NCBI RefSeq assembly: GCF_026342735.1
Contig: NZ_JAPEMM010000002.1
Coordinates: 186,001 to 250,000 of the forward strand
Direction: 5' to 3'
Source: Streptomyces sp. NBC_00193
Lineage (GTDB): Bacteria; Actinomycetota; Actinomycetes; Streptomycetales; Streptomycetaceae
Length of the DNA stretch: 64,000 bases
This document shows, piece after piece, positions 26,304 to 35,554 of the stretch (position 1 is its first letter; every line of letters starts with the position of its first letter). A model generated the notes under the pieces. It did not search any database and was not told the origin of the DNA. It was given only the letters and a program-made list of their open reading frames with translations. Position numbers and translations under genes: made by a program.

Positions 26304-26699
26304 GCAATTTCCCTGCCGGATATCGGAATGATGATGGGCCTCACGATAGGACCAGCCGCGCGCTCTGGAGCACAGCGTTTGTGTGAAGTCGAGGATCTTC
26401 AGAACTTCACGAGGGCCGCCGCCGAAAGCACGTAGGTCATATCCTCTGCCCAACCATCTGCAGGCCTGACCGGCAGTGCCGGGGCAGCTGACGGCCGGGC
26501 CGGCCGCGGCCATCATCAGCCCGCTCGCGGGCCGGCGCGCGACGGCCACAACAGCTTCGAGGTGGCGGGCGAACCGGGTGGTGCAGGGTGATGTCGAGGT
26601 GGCTCAGGCGGGGTTCGCGGGTGCCGGTCTTCTGGGAGTGCGGGCTCTCGGGCGAGGGCGGGTCCCCTCCGTCCATCGAGGGACGGACGGGACCCGCTC

Positions 26700-28097
26700 T
26701 CAGGCGTCGCCGACCGTCGCGGCCCTCGCGGGCTGTGCGAGCTTGGCGGCGGGCGGTTGCGGCTTGCGGATGAGCGGGATCGTCGCGCACGCGGCGAGCA
26801 GGGACGCCGCGGCGACCGCGTACCCACCGTGCTGGAACGCGGCGACGGTGTCCGCGGGGGTCGGGGTGCCGAGGATGCCGACCAGAATCGCGACGCCGAG
26901 GACCGCGCCGATCTGGCGGCCCATCGAGGTGATGGCCGAGCCGGTGGCGAAGCGGGCCGGCGGCAGTGCTGCCGCCGATGCCCCGGTCAGGACCGGCAGC
27001 GTCATGCCGACGCCGAGGCCGGTCAGCATCATGCCTGGCAGGAGCGAGGTGGCGTAGGCCGAGCCGGTGTCGAGCGTCGCGGCCCACCACAGGATGCCGG
27101 CCGCGAACAGGACGGTCCCCGCCAGCGCGATGCGGCCGGCACCGAATCTGGCGACGGCGGGCCCGATGCGCAACGCGACCGGCGGTACCAGCAAGGGTCC
27201 CGGCGCGATGGCGAGGCCGGTGCGCAGCGCCGAGTAGCCCCGTACGCCCTGGCACCACAGCACCGCGCCGAGCAGCATTCCGGCGAACGCGACGGTGAAC
27301 AGCGTCAGGGCTGCCGCGGCGGATGCGAACGCCGGAACCCGCAGCAGCGGCAGTTCGACGATCGGCACGGGGTGGCGGGCCGATCGTAGGACGAACCAGA
27401 TGGCGAGGAGCACGGCGGCAGCCAGGGCGCCCAGGGTGGCGGCGTTCGTCCAACCCCAGTCGGGAGCCTTGACCAGGGCGAGCGCGAGCACTGCGATCGA
27501 TCCGGTGAGAAGGGCGGCACCGAACAGGTCGGGCAGCGGACCCTTCTCCGCCCCGGCACGTGGCGGAGTAGGCAGCACCTTGACGCCTAGCGCGAACGCC
27601 GCGATCCCCACGGGCACGTTGACGATGAACACCCAGCGCCATCCGGCCTCGGCCAGCAGCCCCCCGGCCACCGGCCCGAGTCCGGCGGCGATCCCGCCGA
27701 TCGATGCCCAGGCCCGCACCGCCCCGGCGCGCTTCTCGGGCGCCGTCGTGTCGAGCAGCAGCGCGAGCGACGTCGGCATCAGCAGTGCGGCGCCCGCGGC
27801 CTGTACGAGCCGTGCCGCGACCAGCGTCCCTACGTCGGGAGCGAGTGCACAGCCGATCGAGGCGAGGGTGAACACCGCCAATCCGGTCAGGAAGACCGGC
27901 TTGTGGCCGGAGCCGTCGGCGACGCGGCCGGCAACTACGAGGAGCGCGGCGAAGACGATCGCGTAGCCGTTGAGGACCCAGGAGAGGGAGCCGAGGTCAC
28001 TGCCGCCGAACGAGCGGCCGATCGCCGGGAGGGCCACGTTGACGATGAAGAGGTCGAGGTTCGACATGAAGACCGCGGCCACGACCGTCGCGAACAC
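26700..28097 (-). CDS. MFS drug transporter, DHA2-like, 5' end truncated
   Basis: 465 residues from GTG 28097, the first start codon before the first helix. It has the DHA2 motifs NLDLFIVNVALPAIGRSFGG, WVLNGYAIVFAALLVVAGRV and VGILGTPTPADTVAAF at the end, and length fits 14 helices. Family role: proton-coupled export of drugs or dyes. The start region lacks a ribosome site and the sequence upstream is the other strand of a truncated HxlR gene, so the promoter and first residues were probably deleted; expression is doubtful. Confidence 0.75.
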   Translation of the reverse strand: MFATVVAAVFMSNLDLFIVNVALPAIGRSFGGSDLGSLSWVLNGYAIVFAALLVVAGRVADGSGHKPVFLTGLAVFTLASIGCALAPDVGTLVAARLVQAAGAALLMPTSLALLLDTTAPEKRAGAVRAWASIGGIAAGLGPVAGGLLAEAGWRWVFIVNVPVGIAAFALGVKVLPTPPRAGAEKGPLPDLFGAALLTGSIAVLALALVKAPDWGWTNAATLGALAAAVLLAIWFVLRSARHPVPIVELPLLRVPAFASAAAALTLFTVAFAGMLLGAVLWCQGVRGYSALRTGLAIAPGPLLVPPVALRIGPAVARFGAGRIALAGTVLFAAGILWWAATLDTGSAYATSLLPGMMLTGLGVGMTLPVLTGASAAALPPARFATGSAITSMGRQIGAVLGVAILVGILGTPTPADTVAAFQHGGYAVAAASLLAACATIPLIRKPQPPAAKLAQPARAATVGDA

Positions 28098-28517
28098 GGC
28101 TCGGCGATCCGCGAGATCTTCTACGGCAACCAGCGCTTCGACCAGATCGTCCGCAACACCGGCGCTCCGCGCGACCGCCTCGCCGCCAGACTCCGCGCTC
28201 TGGAGGAGGTGGGCGTGGTCGAGCGCCGCGCCTACAGCGAGCGCCCCTTGCGCTTCGAGTACCACCTCACGGAGGCCGGGCGCGATCTGGCACCGGTGAT
28301 GCGCGCGCTTCTGGCCTGGGGTGATCGTTGGGCGGTGGACGCTCCGCCGGTCGCCTTCCGGCATCGCGGTGGGCCCGGCTCCGAGCACGACACCGAGCAC
28401 GACCTCGATCTGACGTCGACGTGCCGGACCTGCGGTGAGGAGGTCGGGGCGGCGGGTCTCACGATCGACGTGCGCGCGCCTGGATGGGATCGGGCCGGGC
28501 CGATCGAAGGCGCCTGA
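28098..28517 (+). pseudogene. HxlR-family regulator lacking its N-terminus
   Basis: The plus strand reads REIFYGNQRFDQIVRNTGAP, LAARLRALEEVGVVERRAYS and RFEYHLTEAGRDLAPVMRAL, which is the HxlR winged-helix from the middle on, then a C-terminal tail with CRTCGEEV. The first 30 or so residues and the start codon are missing. The break at about 28098-28110 coincides with the start of the divergent MFS gene. Confidence 0.85.
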
Positions 28518-28661
28518 AGTCAGTAGCGATGAGGGGTGCAACACCCCTGCAGTGCGCGGCCGGTGGGTTCTCGCCGGGCGGCGTGGCTCACGCGATCATG
28601 GACTCTTGTCCCCGGAGCGGGCATCCTTCCCTGACCCATCAGCACGGATCAGGGGGCGCGC

Positions 28662-29492
28662 GTGGAGTCGGTGGTCGTGGACGGGGTGCGGATCGCGTAC
28701 GAGCGAACAGGGCGCGGGCGACCGGTGGTGCTGGCAGGCGGTACGGGGATGCCGCCGGTGGCATGGGAGCTGTGCGGGGTCCGCGAAGGCCTGGTCATGG
28801 CGGGCTTCGAGGTGATCACCTATGCCGCGCGCGGTGTCGCCCCTTCCGACGCCCCGTCGGCGGAGTGCTCGATGGCGGATCTGGCCGGGGACCTGGCGGG
28901 GCTGATGGACGCCCTCGGCCTGACCGGCGCCGCGGTGGTGGGGTACTCGCTGGGGAGCTTCACCGTCGAGCTGCTGGCCCGTACCCGGCCCGACCTGGTG
29001 GCCTGCGCGGTGCTCATGGCGGGCGCCGGACCGGTCACCGGGGTCCTCGACGCGATGCTGGACGCGGAGGCCGAGCTGATCGCCGCGACCGGTCGGCTGC
29101 CCGCCGCGTTCACGCGCCTGCAGACCCTGCTCTCCAGCCTGCCGCCGGCCGTCCTGCGCGAGGACGAGCAGCAGACCCGCACCTGGCTGGAGCTCCTCGG
29201 AGCCCAGGAAGGCCTCTGGACCTCGTCCGACGGGGAGGTGGGCCAGGCCACCGCAGCCGAAGCCTGGCTGCGCGACCCGCACCGCATGGCCGCGCTCGCC
29301 GACATCACCATCCCCGTACTGGTCCTGGGCTTCGAGCACGACCTCTACTTCCCGCCGCACGCGTCCCAGGTCGCCGCCGACGCCCTGCCGCGAGGCGAGT
29401 TCACGGTCATCGCCGGCGCTGCGCACGGAGGGCTCCTCACCCACCCGGAGGAGACCGGCGCCGCACTCCGCGCCTTCCTGACCCGCCGGTGA
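28662..29492 (+). CDS. Alpha/beta hydrolase
   Basis: 276 residues from GTG 28662 (AGGGGG upstream). The nucleophile elbow GYSLGS places Ser96, with Asp227 in GFEHDLYFP and His255 in GAAHGGLL completing the triad. The oxyanion region GGTGMPP is near residue 27. The size and cap region fit single-domain esterases or hydrolases of small molecules such as epoxides or lactones; the substrate is unknown. It ends at a bidirectional hairpin between convergent genes. Confidence 0.88.
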   Translation: MESVVVDGVRIAYERTGRGRPVVLAGGTGMPPVAWELCGVREGLVMAGFEVITYAARGVAPSDAPSAECSMADLAGDLAGLMDALGLTGAAVVGYSLGSFTVELLARTRPDLVACAVLMAGAGPVTGVLDAMLDAEAELIAATGRLPAAFTRLQTLLSSLPPAVLREDEQQTRTWLELLGAQEGLWTSSDGEVGQATAAEAWLRDPHRMAALADITIPVLVLGFEHDLYFPPHASQVAADALPRGEFTVIAGAAHGGLLTHPEETGAALRAFLTRR

Positions 29493-29505
29493 CCCCTCCC
29501 CCACC

Positions 29506-29547
29506 CGTGCCGGCGGCGACGCCTTGAGGGCTCGTCGCGCCGGCACG
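29506..29547. terminator. Bidirectional terminator between convergent genes
   Basis: CGTGCCGGC (29506-29514) pairs with GCCGGCACG (29539-29547), with further partial pairing inside and an outer ACCCCT/AGGGGT pair (29492-29497, 29552-29557). Confidence 0.65.
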
Positions 29548-29581
29548 GTCCAGGGGTTCCGGTGTGTCATCGGAGGTACTG

Positions 29582-29884
29582 CTACAGGATGAACAGGCTC
29601 ATGCCGGGAGCGGGGCGGACCAGCTGCCCCGGCAGGACGGCGCCCGTCACCCGCCCGTCGCAGTGGGGGCCCGACCATACGAAGGCGGTCTCGTCCGTGA
29701 AGTTGGCGACCTCCGAGGGCACGAAGTCGCCCAACGGGTAGCAGCCGGAAGGGTCATGCACCGGCGCCCGGTCGATGAACAGCACCCCGTTCGCAGCCTG
29801 TGCCGTACCCGGCGCCGCCAACGCCAAGGTCAGCGCCGCCGCGCACGCCCCCAGTACCCGCGCCACGCGTCGTGTCTCGCGCAT
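29582..29884 (-). CDS. Small secreted protein
   Basis: 100 residues from ATG 29884 with AGGTGG about 8 bases upstream. The signal peptide (ARVLGACAAALTLALAAPGT, then AQAA) is followed by a short domain with two Cys (DPSGCYPLGDFVPSEVANFT and GPHCDGRVTGAVLP) and a hydrophobic end. It resembles the small peptidase-inhibitor-like secreted proteins of Streptomyces, but no diagnostic motif supports that. Confidence 0.7.
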   Translation of the reverse strand: MRETRRVARVLGACAAALTLALAAPGTAQAANGVLFIDRAPVHDPSGCYPLGDFVPSEVANFTDETAFVWSGPHCDGRVTGAVLPGQLVRPAPGMSLFIL

Positions 29885-29950
29885 CCCGGTCCACCTGCCT
29901 CTTTCGCCTTGCCACAACCATTGCCGTCGCTGAGGGTAGGGCATCCGCAC

Positions 29951-30670
29951 TCACTGTGACGGACGTCGGGCGTTCGTCTGCTCCGTGAGCTTGCCCTTGC
30001 GCAGGTTGAGGATGCGGTCGGACTGGGCTGCCAGTTGCTGCGAGTGGGTGACGACGACCACGCACTTGTCCTGCAGGTGGGCGAGGTCGCGGAAGGTGTC
30101 GATGATGCCCTGGGCGGTGTCCTCGTCGAGGTTTCCGGTGGGTTCGTCGGCGAAGAGGATGTCGACGTCGCAGGCGAGCGCGCGGGCGATGGCGACGCGC
30201 TGCTGCTGGCCGCCGGAGAGCTGCATGACGTTGCGGGCGGCCATCGCCTTGTCGAGGCCGATGCCCTCCAGCAGTTGCAGGGCTCGTGCCTTGCGGCTTC
30301 CGGTCGGGGGCTTCGCACCGGTGATCTCCATGGCGGTGGTGACGTTCTGAAGGGCGGTCATGTAGGTGAGGAGGTTGTACTGCTGGAAGATCGTGGCGGC
30401 GTGCTTGTTGCGGTAGCGGCCCAGGCCGAGCGCGGTGAGGTCCTGCCCGTCGAAGGTGACCGTGCCCTGGGTGGGGGTGTCGAGGCCGCTGGCGAGCGAG
30501 AGCAGGGTGGTCTTGCCGCTCCCCGAGGGGCCCAGGATGGTGTAGAAGGTGCCGCGTTCGAAGGAGTAGTCGACGTCCCTCAGGACCGTGGTCCTGCGGC
30601 GCTGGCCGGAGTAGGTGTGGCTGATGCCCGCGAGGCGCAGGACGGGCGGGGCCGTGGTGGCGGTGGTCAT
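29951..30670 (-). CDS. ABC transporter ATP-binding protein (MacB/LolD-like)
   Basis: 239 residues from ATG 30670. Walker A GPSGSGKTT (residues 47-55), the MacB/LolD-type Q-loop region (ATIFQQYNLLTYMTALQNVT), signature LSGGQQQR (151-158), Walker B DILFADEP, and H-loop VVVTHSQ are all intact. It follows the permease at 30677-32056 by 6 bases and belongs to the same operon. Family role: powering extrusion of peptides, lipids or antimicrobials by FtsX-type permeases. Confidence 0.92.
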   Translation of the reverse strand: MTTATTAPPVLRLAGISHTYSGQRRRTTVLRDVDYSFERGTFYTILGPSGSGKTTLLSLASGLDTPTQGTVTFDGQDLTALGLGRYRNKHAATIFQQYNLLTYMTALQNVTTAMEITGAKPPTGSRKARALQLLEGIGLDKAMAARNVMQLSGGQQQRVAIARALACDVDILFADEPTGNLDEDTAQGIIDTFRDLAHLQDKCVVVVTHSQQLAAQSDRILNLRKGKLTEQTNARRPSQ

Positions 30671-30676
30671 GGCGGG

Positions 30677-32056
30677 TCACTTGCCCTTCGTGAGGATGGT
30701 GCGGGGGCTCAGGCGCAGTACGGAAGCGGCCGGTACGGCGGTGGCGAGGAGGCCGATGCCGAGGCCGACGCCGCCGACCGTGGCGAGGTCCGCCGGATCG
30801 AGTGCGACGGTGATCCTGTCGATGGGGTCGGCGTTCTCCACGGGTTTGTCGTTCGGGTCGATGCCCTGGTCGAGTCCGGTGCTGCCGAGGGCCGGGGGCT
30901 TCCAGGAGCCGAGTTTCCGCTCGGCGGCGGAGGCTTCCTTGCCGAGCAGCGCCTGGCCGGCGCTCTGGGTCAGCTTCGGGGCGAAGAGGGCGCTCACGCC
31001 GATGGCGATGACGGCGACGGCGGCGATCTCCAGGGCCTGCTGGGCGATGAGCTTGGACTTCTTCTCGCCGATCGCGAGCAGGACGCCGTACTCCGTGCGG
31101 CGCTGCTTGACGGCGAGGTTGACCAGGAGGGCGAGTACGGCCGCGCCCGCGAGGACCATCAGCCACATGGCGACGGTGGCCGTGGAGCGGATGCTCTTGA
31201 GGGGGCCCGTCATCTGCTGGACGGCCTTGTCGTTGGCGTCCAGCTTGAAGCCGGTGAGCGCCGGGCCGGCGATCCGCTTCGCCTCGCTCTTGAACGCACC
31301 CTGCACGTCCGCGTCCTGGAGGAGGAACGTCGCCTTGCCGACCTTCCTCGGTCCGCCTCCTTCGGAGCCGAGCGCGGAGAGGCCGCCCACCGATCCGTAC
31401 AGCATGTTGGCCGGGCTGATGCCGTACTCGGCGTCGGCCTCGGTGGTGGGGCGCGGATCGCGGTAGATGCCGCCCACGGTGAACGCACCCGTGGTCTTCT
31501 CGTCGTTGCCGGTGAGGGTGATCTCGTCGCCGACCTTGAGGCCGTTCTGCCGGGCCAGGCGCTCCTCGATCAGGAGCCGCTTCTTGTCCTTGTCGGCGGC
31601 CGTGATGTGACCGCCGGACACGAGGGTGGACTTGCCGCTGCGGAATTCGGGCAGCAGCGAGGAGTCGAGGACGCCCATGCCCACGGTTCCGCCGGGGCCC
31701 ATGGGCTCTTTCGGTCCGCCGTCGACCAGTTCGTTCTTGCCCGTGAGGAGGGCTCGGTCCCACATCGAGTAGGTGTACTTCTGCACCTGGGGCAGGGATC
31801 CGATCGCGTCGACGGTCGCGGCCTCGATGCTCGGCGCCTGGAGTTGCGCCGCGTTGCCCATCTGACTCATGTCCATGTCGAGGTTCACCTCGGCGCCGAC
31901 CGAGCGTTTGGCGTCCCGTTCGGCGCGTGCCGTCGCGCCATTGATCAGGACGCCCGCCAACACCATGACGGAGATGACGAGGAAGGCGGCGAGGGTGATC
32001 AGGGTGCGGCCCTTGCGGGCCCACAGGCTGAGCCCTGCACGTTTGACGAAGTTCAT
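30677..32056 (-). CDS. FtsX-like ABC transporter permease
   Basis: 459 residues from ATG 32056. An N-terminal helix (TLITLAAFLVISVMVLAGVL) is followed by a large extracytoplasmic domain (about residues 45-300, with SLPQVQKYTYSMWDRALLTG and VGDEITLTGNDEKTTGAFTV) and three C-terminal helices (ATVAMWLMVLAGAAVLALLV, and others). This is the MacB/FtsX plan. It is paralogous to the next gene: both begin MNFVKRAG. Same operon as the ATPase. Confidence 0.9.
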   Translation of the reverse strand: MNFVKRAGLSLWARKGRTLITLAAFLVISVMVLAGVLINGATARAERDAKRSVGAEVNLDMDMSQMGNAAQLQAPSIEAATVDAIGSLPQVQKYTYSMWDRALLTGKNELVDGGPKEPMGPGGTVGMGVLDSSLLPEFRSGKSTLVSGGHITAADKDKKRLLIEERLARQNGLKVGDEITLTGNDEKTTGAFTVGGIYRDPRPTTEADAEYGISPANMLYGSVGGLSALGSEGGGPRKVGKATFLLQDADVQGAFKSEAKRIAGPALTGFKLDANDKAVQQMTGPLKSIRSTATVAMWLMVLAGAAVLALLVNLAVKQRRTEYGVLLAIGEKKSKLIAQQALEIAAVAVIAIGVSALFAPKLTQSAGQALLGKEASAAERKLGSWKPPALGSTGLDQGIDPNDKPVENADPIDRITVALDPADLATVGGVGLGIGLLATAVPAASVLRLSPRTILTKGK

Positions 32057-32087
32057 GGGGATCGGCTTTCTCGGTCCGTGCCGGAGA

Positions 32088-32132
32088 TTGGCTGTGTTGG
32101 CTGTGTTGGCTGTGTTGGCTGTGTTGGCTGTT
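32088..32132. repeat. 9-bp tandem repeat in the permease intergenic gap
   Basis: TTGGCTGTG is repeated four times (32088-32123) and a fifth time with a final change (TTGGCTGTT). It lies between the two FtsX genes, 32 bases before the second start, so copy number could vary and change spacing or translation. Confidence 0.9.
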
Positions 32133-32160
32133 CGGTTCGGTTCCGTGGGGCGTGGGGCGG

Positions 32161-33450
32161 CTATGCGGTGTCGGTGAGGATGGAGCGGGGGTGCAGGCGC
32201 AGGATCCCGATGCCGGGGATGACGGTGGAGACCAGGGAGATCCCCAGCGCGATGCCGGCGACCTTGCCGACATCGGCCGGCTCGACCCGCACCGTCGGCG
32301 GGGCCATCTCGGTGTCCGGGGCGCGGGGCGCCGATACCGGCTTGTCGTCCTCGCGGCCGAGGAGCGCCTCACCGGCGCTCTGGCCGGCCAGCGAGCCCGC
32401 CAGAGCGGCGAGCGCGACCGCGGGCAGGGCCACGGCCGCGACCTCCACGGCGTGCTGGCCGATGAGCTTCCACTTCTTCTCGCCCAGCGCGAGCAGCACT
32501 CCGAGCTCGGAGCGCCGCTCGCGGATCTGCAGCATCACGATGAGGCCGAGGATCAGCGCTCCGGCCAGGGCGATCACCCAGACGATCAGTCCGGCGAAGG
32601 TGCCGACGCGCTGGATGGGCAGGACCTGGTCCTTGTACGCCTTGTCGTTGACGCGGAAGTCGAAGCCGTCCTTGCCCAGGAGCTCCTCCGTCCGGGCGTG
32701 CAGTTCGCGGGCCCGGTCCGGCGAGCCGATCTTGAGCACCACCGCGCTGACCGTCGCGGCGCCGTCGCCTTCGCCTTCGCGGTCGCCTTCGCCGAGCTTC
32801 TGTGCGGTGCCCACCGGGACGTACAGCTGGTTGCCGGGCAGCTGGTGCGGTGGCGTCCACACCGTCGGTTCCCGTGCCGGGTCGCGGAAGACGCCGACGA
32901 CCGTCATGGGCGTCGTTCGCTCACCGTCCGCCGACCGCACCCGGAAGGTGTCGCCCACCTTCAGGCGGTTCTCGTCGGCCAGGCGCTGCTCGATCACCGC
33001 GACGTCCCGGCCCGCGTCCTCGGGGGTGATGCCCCGGCCTGACGTGAGCTTCGTCGAGCCGTACGAGAAGGGCAGCAGCATGCCCGAGTCCCGTACGCCG
33101 TTCACGGCCAGCGCGCCCTTGCCGTCACCGGCCGCGGCGTCGCCCGGCGCCTTCGACGCCAGCGGCGTGAACCCCTGGGCGCCGGCCCGCACCGGAACCT
33201 CCGCGTTGTAGCGGTGCACCCCGGGCAGGGCTCCGAGACGGTCGGCCAGGGCCGGGGTGAGGCCCTCCTTCCTGATGGTGACGTCGACGCCGATGGTGCG
33301 CTGCGCGCCGGCTTCCTGACGGGCCGCGGCGGCCTGGAGCAGGAAGCCTCCGAGGAGCAGGGTGCAGATGACGAGGAAGATCGCGAGCAAGGCGGCGGTC
33401 CTGGACCTTCTGGCACCAAGGCTCGTCCCGGCACGCTTGACGAAGTTCAT
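32161..33450 (-). CDS. FtsX-like ABC transporter permease
   Basis: 429 residues from ATG 33450, which has the same start (MNFVKRAGTSLGARRSRTAA) as its paralogue. One N-terminal helix (LLAIFLVICTLLLGGFLLQA), a large external domain, and three C-terminal helices (FAGLIVWVIALAGALILGLI, and others). First gene of the three-gene operon. The sequence upstream of this start is the divergent control region facing the two-component genes. Confidence 0.9.
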   Translation of the reverse strand: MNFVKRAGTSLGARRSRTAALLAIFLVICTLLLGGFLLQAAAARQEAGAQRTIGVDVTIRKEGLTPALADRLGALPGVHRYNAEVPVRAGAQGFTPLASKAPGDAAAGDGKGALAVNGVRDSGMLLPFSYGSTKLTSGRGITPEDAGRDVAVIEQRLADENRLKVGDTFRVRSADGERTTPMTVVGVFRDPAREPTVWTPPHQLPGNQLYVPVGTAQKLGEGDREGEGDGAATVSAVVLKIGSPDRARELHARTEELLGKDGFDFRVNDKAYKDQVLPIQRVGTFAGLIVWVIALAGALILGLIVMLQIRERRSELGVLLALGEKKWKLIGQHAVEVAAVALPAVALAALAGSLAGQSAGEALLGREDDKPVSAPRAPDTEMAPPTVRVEPADVGKVAGIALGISLVSTVIPGIGILRLHPRSILTDTA

Positions 33451-33610
33451 GCCGCTGACGAAAGCAGCCCGCCGTTTGCTGGGAGATAAGCGTGTTACAG
33501 CGGCATAAGGACGGGCCTCGCGAACCGGCTGGTCACCCTTTCGACCAGTCCGGAGCGCGCGCCTCCGCGTCCTTATCCGCCTGCAATCGCGATCTTGGTT
33601 TCCTGGAGCC
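33451..33610. promoter_or_regulatory. Divergent control region, ABC operon and two-component genes
   Basis: 160 bases separate the ABC operon start from the response regulator start. Such an arrangement usually means the regulator controls the transporter. I could not identify an unambiguous direct repeat for an OmpR-type protein. Confidence 0.5.
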
Positions 33611-34273
33611 ATGAGAGTCCTGGTAGCCGAAGATCACCGCGTCCTCGCCCGCACCATCGCCACCGGTCTCCGCCGCCAGGCGATGGCCGTGGACATCGCC
33701 GCCACGGGCGACGAAGCCGAGCGGATGTGCCTGCTCACCGCCTACGACGTGCTGATCCTCGACCGCGACCTGCCCGTCATGAGCGGCGACGAGGTCTGCA
33801 GACGGCTGCGCGAGCTCACCGACCCTCCCCGGATCCTGATGCTCACCGCCGCGGGCGAGCTCACCGACAGGGTCTACGGCCTCACCGAACTCGGCGCCGA
33901 CGACTACCTGGCCAAGCCCTTCGACTTCACCGAACTCGTCGCCCGTGTGAGGGCGCTGAGCCGCCGGACGCCCAAGCAGCCCCCGGCCGTCCTCAGCTTC
34001 GGCAACATCACCCTGGACGAGACGCACCGCGAGGTGTCGGTGGACGGAGTTCCCCTGGAGCTGTCACCGAAGGAGACGGCGGTCCTGCGCCTGCTGATGC
34101 GGGCCGGCGGAGCGCCGGTGGCCCACGACGAGATCGTCCGCACCGTCTGGGACCGGCACCTCGACCCGCGCACCAGCGCGGTCCGCACCACCGTCAGCCG
34201 CCTGCGCGGCAAACTCGGCGACTCCTGCCTGATCCTCACCGACAAGGGAGAGGGATACCGGCTGTGCGACTGA
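33611..34273 (+). CDS. OmpR-family response regulator
   Basis: 220 residues from ATG 33611. The receiver domain has the acidic pair Glu7/Asp8, phosphorylatable Asp51 (VLILDRDLP) and the conserved Lys in DDYLAKPF. The C-terminal winged helix (LSPKETAVLRLLMRAGGAPV, then AVRTTVSRLRGKLG) is of the OmpR/PhoB type. It overlaps the histidine kinase start by 10 bases and faces the ABC operon, the likely target. Confidence 0.93.
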   Translation: MRVLVAEDHRVLARTIATGLRRQAMAVDIAATGDEAERMCLLTAYDVLILDRDLPVMSGDEVCRRLRELTDPPRILMLTAAGELTDRVYGLTELGADDYLAKPFDFTELVARVRALSRRTPKQPPAVLSFGNITLDETHREVSVDGVPLELSPKETAVLRLLMRAGGAPVAHDEIVRTVWDRHLDPRTSAVRTTVSRLRGKLGDSCLILTDKGEGYRLCD

Positions 34274-35508
34274 CTCCCCGGGCGCTCCTGCACAGGATGA
34301 CCTTCCGCACCCGCCTGGCCCTGGCCTTCTCAGGGCTCTTCCTGATCACCGGCATCCTCCTCCTCGCCTTCGTCGTGGTGCTCGCGCGCTACGGAACGGC
34401 CCAGCAGGTCCAGGGGATCTCGGTCACGTACGGCGACCTGCCTGCCGGGCAGGCGGACCCCTTCGAATCCGCGCGCCCGACCCGCCCGGACCTCACACGG
34501 GATCCTCCGAGTGACGTCGCCATGATCCAGAAGATCGACCAGACCGTGCGGGCCGTCCAGGACACCGCCCTGCGTCAGATGGTGCTCTGGTCCGCCGTCG
34601 GCCTCCTCGTCCTGGCGCTCCTCGCCGGACTCCTCGGCTGGTGGCTCGCCGGGCGCGCCCTGCACCCCGTCGCCTCCATGACCGACACCGTCCGCCGCAT
34701 CAGCGAACAGAACCTGCACCAACGCCTCGCGCTCACCGGCCCCGACGACGAACTCCACCGCCTCGCCGACACCTTCGACACCATGCTCGACCGGCTCGAG
34801 CGGTCCTTCGAGAGCCAGCGCCGCTTCGTCGCCAACGCCTCCCACGAACTCAAGACCCCGCTCGCCGTCCAGCGCACCACCCTCCAGGTCGGCCTCGCCG
34901 ACCCCCTGCCCGACGGCCTCAGCGAAGTCCGCGAAGACCTGCTCGGCGCCAACCGGGAGGCGGAACAGCTCATCAACGCGCTCCTGCTGCTGGCCCGCAG
35001 CGATCGCGGGCTGGAGAAGACCGAGCCCGTGGACCTCGTCGCCGCCACCCGGCTCGTGGCCGCCGAGCTCGCCCCGCTCGCGGCCGAAGCCGGCCTGCGC
35101 CTCGACATCGACACCGGGACGGGGACCGCGACCGGGACGGCGACCTCGACCCACGCCGGAACCGACGCCGCTGTTCCGCCGACCGTTCCCGGCGACCCGG
35201 TCCTGCTGCGCCATCTGCTGACGAACCTGATCCGCAACGCCATCCAGTACAACCACCCCGGCGGGCACGTCCTCGTACGGCTCGACGCCTCCACCGTGAC
35301 GGTGACCAACACCGGCGCCCGTGTCCCTGCCGACCGCATCCCCGACCTGTTCGAGCCCTTCCGGCGCCTCGACGGAGATCGCACCGCAACCACCGGCCAC
35401 GGCCTGGGACTCTCCATCGCCGCCTCCATCGCCCAGGCCCACCACGCCACCCTGACGGCCCGGCCCGGACCGGAGGGTGGACTCGCACTCACCCTGCGCT
35501 TCTCCTGA
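34264..35508 (+). CDS. Sensor histidine kinase
   Basis: 414 residues from GTG 34264, which lies inside the regulator gene and has GGGAGAGGG upstream. Two membrane helices (about residues 20-42 and 98-122) flank a short external loop, followed by a HAMP region, the H-box FVANASHELKTP with His194, the N-box NLIRNAIQYN and the G-box GHGLGLSIA. The Thr/Gly-rich stretch DTGTGTATGTATSTHAGT in the ATPase domain is an unusual low-complexity insertion. The external loop is short, so sensing may occur within the membrane or through the ABC module. Confidence 0.92.
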   Translation: MRLTPRALLHRMTFRTRLALAFSGLFLITGILLLAFVVVLARYGTAQQVQGISVTYGDLPAGQADPFESARPTRPDLTRDPPSDVAMIQKIDQTVRAVQDTALRQMVLWSAVGLLVLALLAGLLGWWLAGRALHPVASMTDTVRRISEQNLHQRLALTGPDDELHRLADTFDTMLDRLERSFESQRRFVANASHELKTPLAVQRTTLQVGLADPLPDGLSEVREDLLGANREAEQLINALLLLARSDRGLEKTEPVDLVAATRLVAAELAPLAAEAGLRLDIDTGTGTATGTATSTHAGTDAAVPPTVPGDPVLLRHLLTNLIRNAIQYNHPGGHVLVRLDASTVTVTNTGARVPADRIPDLFEPFRRLDGDRTATTGHGLGLSIAASIAQAHHATLTARPGPEGGLALTLRFS

Positions 35509-35538
35509 CCGGCCCCGTTCGTGGTCGGTGGGGCCGGT
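35508..35538. terminator. Hairpin after the histidine kinase
   Basis: ACCGGCCCC (35508-35516) pairs with GGGGCCGGT (35530-35538), loop of 13. It begins at the last base of the kinase stop codon. Confidence 0.7.
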
Positions 35539-35554
35539 TCTCGAGGATGCGGAT

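Noticed and set aside
29754..32372. 872-codon minus-strand frame across the ABC operon
   Set aside because: It is out of frame with the conserved ATPase and FtsX genes and is rich in Arg/Pro/His runs typical of a shadow.
30035..33211. 1058-codon plus-strand frame across the ABC operon
   Set aside because: It is antisense to three genes with intact motifs and contains the GCVGCV run created by the 9-bp repeat.
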